Source: an uncultured Eubacteriales bacterium (GTDB lineage Bacteria; Bacillota; Clostridia; Oscillospirales; Oscillospiraceae). Taken from it: 26,818 nucleotides of DNA. Numbering within the stretch: the first letter of the stretch is position 1; every line of letters starts with the position of its first letter. The notes under the pieces were generated by a model. That model was given only the letters and a program-made list of their open reading frames with translations, did not search any database and had not been told where the DNA came from. Made by a program: the position numbers and the translations under genes. The stretch lies in assembly GCA_900544405.1 (NCBI GenBank), contig UQVA01000027.1, positions 1 to 26,818 of the forward strand, given 5' to 3'. Below, piece by piece: positions 13,310 through 24,890 of this stretch.

Positions 13310-13750
13310 CTACGCAAACAGCGTGGTGATCCAATAAATGAGTCCATAGACCACGCTGGCGCTGACGCCGTAGAGAATTACCGGCCCGGCGATGGTGAAC
13401 ATCTTCGCCCCCACGCCCAGCACATAGCCCTCCGTGCGGAACTCCACCGCCGGAGCGGTGATGGCGTTGGCAAAGCCCGTAATGGGTACCAGCGTCCCGG
13501 CTCCGGCCAGCCGGGCAATATCGTCGTACCAGCTCAGGCCCGTCAGCAGTGCCGACAAAAACACCAGTGTCACGGACACTCCCGTGGCCGCAGCCTGCTT
13601 GTCCAGGCCTAAGGACGTGTACCAATGGGACAGCACCTGTCCCAGGGTACAGATGAGCCCGCCGACCCAGAAGGCGTTCAGGCAGTCCTTGCCCATGGGC
13701 GACGGTGGGGACAGTTCCTCCACCAGTTTTCCGTATTCTTTTTCCGTCAT
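13310..13750 (-). CDS. spoVAC: Stage V sporulation protein AC (SpoVAC)
   Basis: This 146-aa membrane protein matches SpoVAC in length and motifs: NAFWVGGLICTLGQVLSHWY near the N-terminus, LVFLSALLTGLSWYDDIARL, and GAGTLVPITGFANAITAPAV with EGYVLGVGAKMFTIAGPVIL. About four hydrophobic segments are seen. SpoVA proteins form the inner-membrane channel that moves dipicolinic acid into the forespore and out at germination. The ATG at 13750 was chosen because GGAGGGG lies 6 nt upstream; the ATG at 13756 directly abuts the SD. A possible SigG promoter lies upstream (13769-13798). The usual partners spoVAD and spoVAE are absent from this window: the gene stands alone between two repeat clusters. Confidence 0.9.
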   Translation of the reverse strand: MTEKEYGKLVEELSPPSPMGKDCLNAFWVGGLICTLGQVLSHWYTSLGLDKQAAATGVSVTLVFLSALLTGLSWYDDIARLAGAGTLVPITGFANAITAPAVEFRTEGYVLGVGAKMFTIAGPVILYGVSASVVYGLIYWITTLFA

Positions 13751-13768
13751 TTCCATCCCCTCCGGGGA

Positions 13769-13798
13769 TAAAATGCCCGATAATGGGGGATTTATGCA
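13769..13798 (-). promoter_or_regulatory. Possible SigG (forespore) promoter of spoVAC
   Basis: On the minus strand TGCATA (13798-13793), a 17-nt spacer and CATTTTA (13775-13769) resemble the SigG pattern of B. subtilis. spoVA is SigG-dependent there. The start would lie close to the SD, giving a very short leader, which lowers confidence. Confidence 0.4.
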
Positions 13799-13816
13799 AA
13801 AAGGTGCGATGAAAAA

Positions 13817-13992
13817 AGGCTTCTCCCGGAGGGAAAGGCTAATCTCAAAAGAATCGGTACCCTTCTGCTTCGTCCGACCGTACCCCCCTCAGTCACGGCG
13901 TTGCCGTGACAGCGTAGTAGAGGTATGACTGCCACCGGCAGTCATATTTATTTCTATTCGCTGCGCGGGGCACAACCCCCGGGGGAAGGGCT
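13817..13992. repeat. Mosaic intergenic palindrome repeat, copy R5
   Basis: The gap between spoVAC and rpoC contains GGCTTCTCCC/GGGAAAGGCT, GTCACGGC/GCCGTGAC (13892-13910), AGCGTAGTAGAGG, TGACTGCCACCGGCAGTCA (13926-13944), TTCTATTCGCTGCGCGGGGC and CCCCCGGGGG. Its second half is close to the reverse complement of the start of R1. No gene is supported. Confidence 0.7.
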
Positions 13993-14024
13993 TTTCTCAG
14001 AGGGTCGGGGGCTTTTGCGTACAG

Positions 14025-14051
14025 AAAACCCCCGGCTTTGCAGCCGGGGGC
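14025..14051 (-). terminator. Rho-independent terminator of rpoBC
   Basis: On the minus strand CCCCCGGCT pairs with AGCCGGGGG around a 4-nt loop and is followed by TTTT, 8 nt after the rpoC stop codon. Confidence 0.85.
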
Positions 14052-14058
14052 TTATTGC

Positions 14059-17922
<3,864 letters not shown>

Positions 17923-17934
17923 ACTCACGCCTCC

Positions 17935-20900
17935 TTAATCTTCTTCGGAAGGTTCGGCATCGGCCTCTGCGTCGCCAAACACATCCATAATATCCTCAGG
18001 GCCGTCGGTATCGATGTTGAAGCCGGAATCCAGCACTTCATCGGTGTCCACGACCACCTGCTCGTCATGGGACTCGTAAACGACATCATCGTCGTCCTCG
18101 TCGTCCTTCAGATCGACCTCGTTGCCCTGCTCATCCAGCACCCGCACATCCAGGCACAGAGCCTGCAGCTCCTTCACCAGGACCTTGAAGGATTCCGGCA
18201 CGCCGGGGGTGGGGATGTTGCTGCCCTTGACGATGGCCTCGTAGGTCTTGACACGGCCGGTCACGTCGTCGGACTTGACGGTCAGAATTTCCTGCAGGGT
18301 GTAGGCAGCGCCGTAGGCCTCCAGGGCCCAGACTTCCATTTCGCCGAAGCGCTGGCCGCCGAACTGGGCCTTGCCGCCCAAGGGCTGCTGGGTGACCAGT
18401 GCGTAGGGGCCCGTGGAACGGGCATGAATTTTATCATCCACCAGATGATGGAGTTTCAGGTAGTAGGGGTAGCCGACCGTGACCAGATTGTCGAAGGGTT
18501 CGCCGGTACGGCCATCGTACAGGACGGTCTTGCCGTCCTCCCGGAGGCCCGCCAGCTTCAGGGTCTCCCGGATGTCCTTCTCGTTGGCGCCGTCGAACAC
18601 GGGGGTAGCCACCTTCCAGCCCAAGGCCTTGGCGGCGTAGCCCAGATGGACCTCCAGCACCTGTCCGATGTTCATACGGGAAGGCACGCCCAGGGGGTTC
18701 AGCACGATGTCCAGGGGAGTGCCGTCCGGCAGGAAGGGCATATCCTCCTCCGGCAGGACCCGGGACACAACGCCCTTGTTGCCGTGACGGCCGGCCATCT
18801 TATCGCCCACGGAGATTTTCCGCTTCTGAGCGATATAGACCCGCACGGACTTGGTAACACCGGGGGCCAACTCGTCGCAGTTCTCTTTGGTGAAGATTTT
18901 CACGTCCACCACGATGCCGCTCTCGCCGTGAGGCACTTTCAGGGAGGTATCCCGGACTTCCCGTGCCTTCTCGCCGAAGATGGCCCGCAGCAGCCGCTCC
19001 TCCGGAGTCAGCTCCGTCTCGCCCTTGGGGGTGACTTTACCCACCAGGTAATCGCCGGAGTGGACCTCGGCACCGATGCGGATGATGCCGCTCTCGTCCA
19101 GGTCTTTCAGGGTATCCTCGCCCACGTTGGGGATGTCCCGGGTGATTTCTTCCGGTCCCAGCTTGGTGTCCCGGGCTTCGGTCTCGTGTTCCTCAATGTG
19201 AATGGAGGTGAACACGTCCTCCCGGACCAGCCGCTCGTTGAGCAGGATGGCGTCCTCGTAGTTGTAGCCTTCCCAGGTGACGAAACCAATCAGCACGTTC
19301 TTGCCCAGGGCGATCTCGCCGTTGGAGCAGGAAGGACCGTCTGCAATGATCTGGTCCTTCTCTACCCGCTCGCCGGCTTCCACGATGGGCCGCTGGTTGA
19401 TGCAGGTGCCGGCGTTGGACCGGGCAAATTTGGTCAGGTGGTAGGTCTCCACGCCGCCCTCGTCATAGCGGACGGTGATGTCGGTGCCGCTGACGGCGGT
19501 AACGGTGCCGTCGCCCTCGGCCTTGATGCAGACCTCGGAGTCAATGGCGGAGCGATGCTCCACGCCGGTGGCCACGATGGGGGCCTCGGTGGTCAGCAGA
19601 GGCACAGCCTGCCGCTGCATGTTAGCGCCCATCAAGGCACGGTTGGCGTCGTCGTTCTGCAGGAAGGGAATGAAGGACGTAGCCACAGAGATCATCATTC
19701 TGGGGGACACGTCCACATAGTCGATCATCTCCCGGTCCACTTCGATGATTTCGTTGCGGTGGCGGCAGGTGATACGCTTGTTGGCCAGGCAGCCGTTCTC
19801 GTCCAGCGGCTCGTTGGCCTGGCCCACATAGAAGTCGTCCTCCACATCGGCGGTCATATACTCCACCTTGTCGGTGACGAAACCGGTGGACTTGTCCACC
19901 TTCCGGTAGGGGGCCTCCACGAAGCCGTACTCATTGATCCGGGCGAAGGTGGCCAGGTAGTTGATCAGGCCGATGTTGGGACCTTCGGGGGTCTCGATGG
20001 GGCACATACGGCCATAGTGGGTGTAATGCACGTCCCGGACATCGAAGGACGCCCGCTCCCGGCTCAGACCGCCGGGGCCCAGAGCGGAAAGACGGCGCTT
20101 GTGGGTCAGCTCGGCCAGAGGGTTGTTCTGGTCCATGAACTGGGACAGGGGGGAGGAGCCAAAGAACTCCTTCACCACGGCGGTCACGGGCCGGATGTTG
20201 ATCAGGCTCTGGGGGGTGACGGCATCCAGGTCCTGAACGGTCATCCGCTCCCGGATGACCCGGTCCAGACGGGAGAAGCCGATCCGGAACTGGTTCTGCA
20301 GCAGCTCGCCCACGCAGCGCAGGCGGCGGTTGCCCAGGTGGTCAATGTCATCGGGGGTGCCGATGCCCACGGCCACGCAGTTCAGGTAGTTGATGGAGGC
20401 CATGATGTCGTCCACAATGATGGTGTTGGGCACCAGGTCCGTGAGCCGGTCGGAAATGGCATCGGCCCAGGCTTCCTCGGAAGCGTCGGGGCCCAGCTGG
20501 TCCATCATTTCCCGCAGCACGCAGAAGCGGACCTTTTCCTTGATGCCGTGGGCCTTGGGGTCAAAGGACACATAGTCGGCCATGTTGACCATGCCGTTGG
20601 AGAACACCTTCACCCGCTGGTCGTTGACGGTCAGCACCGCCTCGTTCACGCCCCGCTTGGACAGGTCCTTGGCCATGTCCCGGGTGATGAGTTCGCCGGG
20701 CATCACCAGAATTTCGCCGCTGGTGGGGTCTGCGATGGGTTCTGCCGCCACTTGGCCACTCAGGCGGGTCCAGATGTCCATTTTCTTATTGAACTTGTAC
20801 CGGCCCACACGGCTCACGTCGTAGCGGTGGGGGTCAAAGAGCAGGCCGTTCAGATGCTCGATGGCGGTCTCCACCGTGGGAGGCTCGCCGGGGCGCAGCT

Positions 20901-21627
20901 TCCGGTAGATTTCCAGCAAAGACTCTTCCCGGGTCTTGCAGGGGTCCTTCTCGATGGTGGCCAGGATGCGCTCGTCCTCACCGAACAGGTCCTTGATCTT
21001 CTCGTCGGTGTCCACGCCCAGGGCCCGGATCAGACAGGTGATGGGCAGCTTGCGGTTCTTATCGATCCGCACCCAGAACACGTTGGAATTGTCGGTCTCG
21101 TACTCCAGCCAGGCGCCACGGTAGGGGTTCACGGTGGTGGTGTAGGTGTGCTGGTCGGCCTTGTCCACTTCGTGGCCGTAGTACATACCGGGGGAACGGA
21201 CGATCTGGGAGATGATGGCACGCTCAGCGCCGTTGATGACGAAGCTGCCGCCCTTGGTCATAATGGGCAGGTCGCCCATGAAGATGTCCTGCTCCTTGAT
21301 CTCGTCGGTCTCGGTATTGCGCAGCCGCACCCGGACCTTGATGGGGCGGGCATAGGTAGCGTCCCGCTCTTTGCACTGCTCAATGGTGTACTTGGGGGGG
21401 TCGTCCATGGAGTAGTCCAGGAAGCTCAGCTCCAACTTACCGGAGAAGTCGGTAATGGTGCCTACGTCCCGGAACACTTCCCGCAGGCCCTCGTCCAGGA
21501 ACCACTGGTAGGAGTCCTTCTGGATGCGGAGCATATTGGGCATTTCCAGGATCTCTTTGTACTTTGCGTAGCTCTTACGCTTGGTCTTGCCGAACATTTC
21601 GTCCTTGACCATTGCCATATGGATCAT
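17935..21627 (-). CDS. rpoB: RNA polymerase beta subunit
   Basis: This 1230-aa protein is the beta subunit. The rifampicin pocket reads GSSPLSQFMDQNNPLAELTH then KRRLSALGPGGLSRERASFD, with the residues usually altered in resistance (Asp of FMDQ, His of LTHKRR, Ser of LSALGP) in the sensitive form. Further landmarks are RMCPIETPEGPNIGLI, KMAGRHGNKGVVS and GGKAQFGGQRFGEMEVWALE. The last 60 residues or so are rich in Asp and Glu. Several starts lie close together; ATG at 21627, with AAAGG 5 nt upstream, is preferred over GTG at 21630 and ATG at 21615. It is transcribed with rpoC from the promoter at 21793-21821. The usual upstream rplJ-rplL genes are absent; the gene is divergent from glpK. Confidence 0.97.
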   Translation of the reverse strand: MIHMAMVKDEMFGKTKRKSYAKYKEILEMPNMLRIQKDSYQWFLDEGLREVFRDVGTITDFSGKLELSFLDYSMDDPPKYTIEQCKERDATYARPIKVRVRLRNTETDEIKEQDIFMGDLPIMTKGGSFVINGAERAIISQIVRSPGMYYGHEVDKADQHTYTTTVNPYRGAWLEYETDNSNVFWVRIDKNRKLPITCLIRALGVDTDEKIKDLFGEDERILATIEKDPCKTREESLLEIYRKLRPGEPPTVETAIEHLNGLLFDPHRYDVSRVGRYKFNKKMDIWTRLSGQVAAEPIADPTSGEILVMPGELITRDMAKDLSKRGVNEAVLTVNDQRVKVFSNGMVNMADYVSFDPKAHGIKEKVRFCVLREMMDQLGPDASEEAWADAISDRLTDLVPNTIIVDDIMASINYLNCVAVGIGTPDDIDHLGNRRLRCVGELLQNQFRIGFSRLDRVIRERMTVQDLDAVTPQSLINIRPVTAVVKEFFGSSPLSQFMDQNNPLAELTHKRRLSALGPGGLSRERASFDVRDVHYTHYGRMCPIETPEGPNIGLINYLATFARINEYGFVEAPYRKVDKSTGFVTDKVEYMTADVEDDFYVGQANEPLDENGCLANKRITCRHRNEIIEVDREMIDYVDVSPRMMISVATSFIPFLQNDDANRALMGANMQRQAVPLLTTEAPIVATGVEHRSAIDSEVCIKAEGDGTVTAVSGTDITVRYDEGGVETYHLTKFARSNAGTCINQRPIVEAGERVEKDQIIADGPSCSNGEIALGKNVLIGFVTWEGYNYEDAILLNERLVREDVFTSIHIEEHETEARDTKLGPEEITRDIPNVGEDTLKDLDESGIIRIGAEVHSGDYLVGKVTPKGETELTPEERLLRAIFGEKAREVRDTSLKVPHGESGIVVDVKIFTKENCDELAPGVTKSVRVYIAQKRKISVGDKMAGRHGNKGVVSRVLPEEDMPFLPDGTPLDIVLNPLGVPSRMNIGQVLEVHLGYAAKALGWKVATPVFDGANEKDIRETLKLAGLREDGKTVLYDGRTGEPFDNLVTVGYPYYLKLHHLVDDKIHARSTGPYALVTQQPLGGKAQFGGQRFGEMEVWALEAYGAAYTLQEILTVKSDDVTGRVKTYEAIVKGSNIPTPGVPESFKVLVKELQALCLDVRVLDEQGNEVDLKDDEDDDDVVYESHDEQVVVDTDEVLDSGFNIDTDGPEDIMDVFGDAEADAEPSEED

Positions 21628-21707
21628 CACAGCCTTTCTTTCGGCATAGCGCCGGAATCATGTGTTGTTGATACGCACGGACCCGTTGTCAAAATTAAAT
21701 TTTCCTC

Positions 21708-21736
21708 TTGACATCGGCCATGATCTGTGGTAGAAT
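21708..21736 (+). promoter_or_regulatory. Promoter facing rpoBC (drives candidate ncRNA)
   Basis: TTGACA (21708-21713), a 17-nt spacer and TAGAAT (21731-21736) form a good SigA promoter on the plus strand, inside the rpoB 5' leader. It would start RNA near 21743, toward glpK and against the rpoBC promoter. Confidence 0.7.
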
Positions 21737-21792
21737 CAAAGCACTACAAAGGGGCGTGGGCGAAAGCCCACACCTCCACAGTATGGAGAACC

Positions 21793-21821
21793 ATTGTACC
21801 ATGGTTCTCTGGATTTGTCAA
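21793..21821 (-). promoter_or_regulatory. SigA promoter of rpoBC
   Basis: On the minus strand TTGACA (21821-21816), a 17-nt spacer and TACAAT (21798-21793) predict a start near 21786 and a leader of about 160 nt. The -10 box overlaps a perfect inverted repeat, GAGAACCAT/ATGGTTCTC (21786-21809). Confidence 0.8.
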
Positions 21822-21839
21822 TGGCCTTACCGGGCCTGG

Positions 21840-21863
21840 TCGGGGATTTTTCCCCGATTTTTT
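21840..21863 (+). terminator. Terminator of the candidate ncRNA upstream of glpK
   Basis: TCGGGGA pairs with TCCCCGA around TTTT and is followed by six T on the plus strand. On the minus strand no T-run follows, so it belongs to rightward transcription. Confidence 0.8.
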
Positions 21864-21892
21864 CATTTTTCGGGAATTTTTTGCCGACGGGA

Positions 21893-21921
21893 TTGCATCC
21901 GCCGGTTTTTTGTGCTATATT
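21893..21921 (+). promoter_or_regulatory. SigA promoter of the glycerol operon
   Basis: TTGCAT (21893-21898), a 17-nt spacer and TATATT (21916-21921) lie just upstream of glpK, with a start near 21928. Confidence 0.65.
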
Positions 21922-21956
21922 GATTGTGCAAAATAAACAGCAGGAGGCATGAACCT

Positions 21957-23453
21957 ATGGCAAAATATGTGATGGCATTGGATGCAGGCACCACCTCCAA
22001 CCGCTGCATCCTCTTTGATGCCGCCGGGCAAATTTGTTCCGTAGCTCAGCGGGAATTCACCCAGTTCTTCCCCCAGCCCGGCTGGGTGGAGCACGACGGG
22101 GATGAAATTTTCACGACGGTCCTGCAGGTTGCCCAGCAGGCCATGGCCAACATCGGCGCTACGGCGGCGGACATTGCCGCCATCGGCATCACCAACCAGC
22201 GGGAAACAACTTTGGTTTGGGACAGGCACACCGGAGAGCCTATCCACCACGCCATCGTCTGGCAGTGCCGCCGGACCAGCGGCTTCTGCGACGACTTAAT
22301 GGCACGGGGCCTGACGGATATGATAAGGGCCAAGACAGGCCTGCTCATTGACGCCTATTTCTCCGCCACCAAGCTCCGCTGGCTGCTGGACAATGTGCCG
22401 GGGGCCAGGGAAAGGGCCCGCCGGGGGGACCTGCTGTTCGGCACGGTGGACTCCTGGCTCATCTGGAAGCTGACCGGCGGGGCCGCCCATGTGACGGACT
22501 ACTCCAACGCCTCCCGGACCATGCTCTTTAACATTCATACCCTCCAATGGGACCAGGAACTGCTGTCTCTGCTGGACATTCCGGAGGCCATGCTGCCCCA
22601 GGTCCTGCCCAGCAGCCAGGTGTACGGCCACACCCTGGCCCAGTTCTTCGGAGCGCCCATCCCCATCGCCGGGGCGGCAGGCGACCAGCAGGCGGCCCTG
22701 TTCGGCCAGACCTGCTTTGCCCCCGGTCAGGCGAAAAATACATACGGCACCGGCTGCTTCCTGCTGATGAACACCGGCGAGGCCCCCGTGACCAGCCGGA
22801 ACGGCCTGGTGACGACCATCGCCTGGGGCCTCAACGGAAAAGTGACCTACGCCCTGGAGGGGTCCGTGTTCGTGGCGGGAGCCGCCATCCAGTGGCTCCG
22901 GGACGAGCTGCATCTCATCGATTCCGCCGCCGAGACGGAGTATCTGGCTCAGAGCGTGGCGGACACCAACGGCTGCTATGTGGTCCCCGCCTTCACGGGG
23001 CTGGGGGCCCCCCACTGGGACCAGTACGCCCGTGGCGCCATCGTGGGCCTGACCCGTGGCTGCGGCCGAAACCACATCGTCCGAGCCACATTGGACAGCC
23101 TCTGCTACCAGACCTGGGAGGTCCTGCGGGCCATGGAGGCGGACTCCGGCATCGGCCTGGCCTCCCTGCGGGTGGACGGCGGGGCCAGCGCCAATAACTA
23201 TATCCTGCAGACCCAGGCGGACCTGATTCACGCCCCGGTGGTCCGGCCCAAATGCGTGGAGACCACCGCCATGGGCGCTGCCTATCTGGCGGGGCTGGCC
23301 GTGGGCTATTGGGGGTCCACCGCCGACGTGGAGAAAAACTGGGACATTGACCGGGAATTTCTCCCGGAACTGCCGGAGGCGGACCGTCAGAGCCGGTTGA
23401 AGGGCTGGCAGAAGGCCGTTCGGTGCAGCTACGGCTGGGCAAAGGAGGACTGA
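21957..23453 (+). CDS. glpK: Glycerol kinase
   Basis: This 498-aa FGGY-family kinase phosphorylates glycerol to sn-glycerol 3-phosphate in the cytosol, and its length is typical. The N-terminal ATP-binding loop reads ALDAGTTSNRCILFD, with Ala where many homologues have Gln. GWVEHDGDEIF, GITNQRETTLVWDRHTGEPI and IVWQCRRT form the glycerol-binding side. GAAGDQQAALFGQTCFAPGQ and NTYGTGCFLLMNTG belong to the C-terminal domain, and RVDGGASANNYILQTQADLI is the second FGGY signature. The ATG at 21957 is preceded by AGGAGG at 9 nt. It heads a four-gene operon, with 3 nt between its stop and the next start. No glycerol facilitator gene is adjacent. Confidence 0.96.
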   Translation: MAKYVMALDAGTTSNRCILFDAAGQICSVAQREFTQFFPQPGWVEHDGDEIFTTVLQVAQQAMANIGATAADIAAIGITNQRETTLVWDRHTGEPIHHAIVWQCRRTSGFCDDLMARGLTDMIRAKTGLLIDAYFSATKLRWLLDNVPGARERARRGDLLFGTVDSWLIWKLTGGAAHVTDYSNASRTMLFNIHTLQWDQELLSLLDIPEAMLPQVLPSSQVYGHTLAQFFGAPIPIAGAAGDQQAALFGQTCFAPGQAKNTYGTGCFLLMNTGEAPVTSRNGLVTTIAWGLNGKVTYALEGSVFVAGAAIQWLRDELHLIDSAAETEYLAQSVADTNGCYVVPAFTGLGAPHWDQYARGAIVGLTRGCGRNHIVRATLDSLCYQTWEVLRAMEADSGIGLASLRVDGGASANNYILQTQADLIHAPVVRPKCVETTAMGAAYLAGLAVGYWGSTADVEKNWDIDREFLPELPEADRQSRLKGWQKAVRCSYGWAKED

Positions 23454-23456
23454 GCC

Positions 23457-24890
23457 ATGCGGGATGTGGTCATCATCGGCGCAGGGGTCAGCGGCTGCGC
23501 CATCGCACGGGAATTGTCCCGATTTGCGCTGGACATTCTGGTCTTAGAAAAAGAGGAGGACGTGTGCTGCGGCACCAGCAAGGCCAACAGCGGCATCGTC
23601 CACGCAGGCTTTGACGCACCGGCAGGGAGCCTGATGGCAAAATTGAACGTGGCCGGGTCCAGGGCCATGGAAGCCCTGTCCAAAGAGCTGGACTTCCCCT
23701 ACCGCAGGAACGGCTCCCTGGTGCTGATGACCCGGCCGGACCAGCGGGACGCTCTGGAAGCCCTGCTGGAAAACGGCCGGAAAAACGGTGTAGATGGTCT
23801 GGAAATTCTGGACCGGGACGCCCTGCTGGCCATGGAACCCCACCTGTCGGACGAAGTTCTGGCGGGGCTGTACGCCCCCACCGGGGCCATCGTCTGCCCC
23901 TTCGGCCTGACCATCGCCCTGGCGGAAAACGCCGCCGCCAACGGCGTGGAATTTCAGTTCGATTCCCCGGTGACGGGACTTTCCCGGACCGGCGACTTCT
24001 GGACCGTGGAAACGCCCACGATGACCATCCAGGCCCGGACGGTCATCAATGCCGCCGGGGTCCATGCCGGGGACATGCACGGCTTCGCCACCGGGGAAAA
24101 TATGAAAATCATCCCCCGGCGGGGAGAATATTTCCTCATGGACCACGCCGTAGGAGATTATGTAAACTCTACCGTTTTCCAGCTGCCCGGCCCCTATGGC
24201 AAGGGCGTTCTGGTAACGCCCACAGTCCACGGCAATCTACTGGTTGGACCCACAGCCACGGACCAGAATGACCCGGACCGGACCGCCACCACACGGGAGG
24301 GTCTGGACAGCATCCGGGAAAAGGCCGCCCATTCCGTGACGGACATTCCCTGGCGGCAGACCATCACCAGCTTTGCGGGCCTCCGGGCCCACCGGCCGGA
24401 GCATGAATTTTACATTCAGGAGACCCTTCCCGGCTATATCGACTGCACCGGTATCGAGTCCCCCGGTCTGACCAGCGCCCCGGCAGTGGGAGAACTGGTG
24501 GCAAAAATCGCAGAAAATATCCTGAACCCGGAGAAAAAAGCCGATTTCTGCCCCACCCGGAAAAACATTCTGAACCCGAACACGCTTTCTCAGGAGGAAC
24601 GCTCGGCGCTCATTGAACGCAAGCCCGCCTATGGCCGCATCATCTGCCGCTGCGAGGGCATCACCGAGGGGGAAATTCTTGACGCCATTCACCGGACCCC
24701 CGGCGCACGGAGCCTGGACGGGGTAAAGCGCCGGGTCCGGGCAGGCATGGGCCGGTGTCAGGGGGGCTTCTGCTCCCCCAAGGTCGCCGCCATTCTGGCA
24801 CGGGAACTGGGCATTTCTCTGACGGAAGTCACCAAATCCGGCGGCTCGTCGGTCCTGCTGACGGGCCGGGATAAGGAGGTACAGCCATGA
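23457..24890 (+). CDS. GlpA-like FAD-dependent glycerol-3-phosphate dehydrogenase
   Basis: This 477-aa flavoprotein joins an N-terminal FAD-dependent oxidoreductase (DAO) domain to a C-terminal BFD-type [2Fe-2S] domain. The dinucleotide-binding motif VIIGAGVSGCAIARELSRFA opens the protein, followed by GTSKANSGIVHAGFDAPAGS. The cluster ligands are CRC near residue 396 and CQGGFC near residue 433. The architecture is that of GlpA of the anaerobic glycerol-3-phosphate dehydrogenase and of related L-2-hydroxyglutarate dehydrogenases; the upstream glpK favours glycerol 3-phosphate to dihydroxyacetone phosphate. AAAGGAGG precedes the ATG at 23457. The stop overlaps the next gene (ATGA), so the operon is translationally coupled. 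Confidence 0.87.
   Translation: MRDVVIIGAGVSGCAIARELSRFALDILVLEKEEDVCCGTSKANSGIVHAGFDAPAGSLMAKLNVAGSRAMEALSKELDFPYRRNGSLVLMTRPDQRDALEALLENGRKNGVDGLEILDRDALLAMEPHLSDEVLAGLYAPTGAIVCPFGLTIALAENAAANGVEFQFDSPVTGLSRTGDFWTVETPTMTIQARTVINAAGVHAGDMHGFATGENMKIIPRRGEYFLMDHAVGDYVNSTVFQLPGPYGKGVLVTPTVHGNLLVGPTATDQNDPDRTATTREGLDSIREKAAHSVTDIPWRQTITSFAGLRAHRPEHEFYIQETLPGYIDCTGIESPGLTSAPAVGELVAKIAENILNPEKKADFCPTRKNILNPNTLSQEERSALIERKPAYGRIICRCEGITEGEILDAIHRTPGARSLDGVKRRVRAGMGRCQGGFCSPKVAAILARELGISLTEVTKSGGSSVLLTGRDKEVQP

Larger units (their letters stand above)
21743..21863 (+). ncRNA. Candidate ~120-nt small RNA or glpK leader transcript
   Basis: A promoter and a terminator define a transcript of about 120 nt. 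It contains a GNRA-capped hairpin GTGGGC-GAAA-GCCCAC (21756-21771), the hairpin GAGAACCAT/ATGGTTCTC (21786-21809), GGCC/GGCC near 21825, and the terminator TCGGGGA/TCCCCGA plus T6 (21840-21863). Its first 44 nt are antisense to the start of the rpoBC message. No ORF with an SD is present. It does not fit the tmRNA, SRP RNA or RNase P features I know. It may instead be an attenuated leader reading into glpK. Confidence 0.5.
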
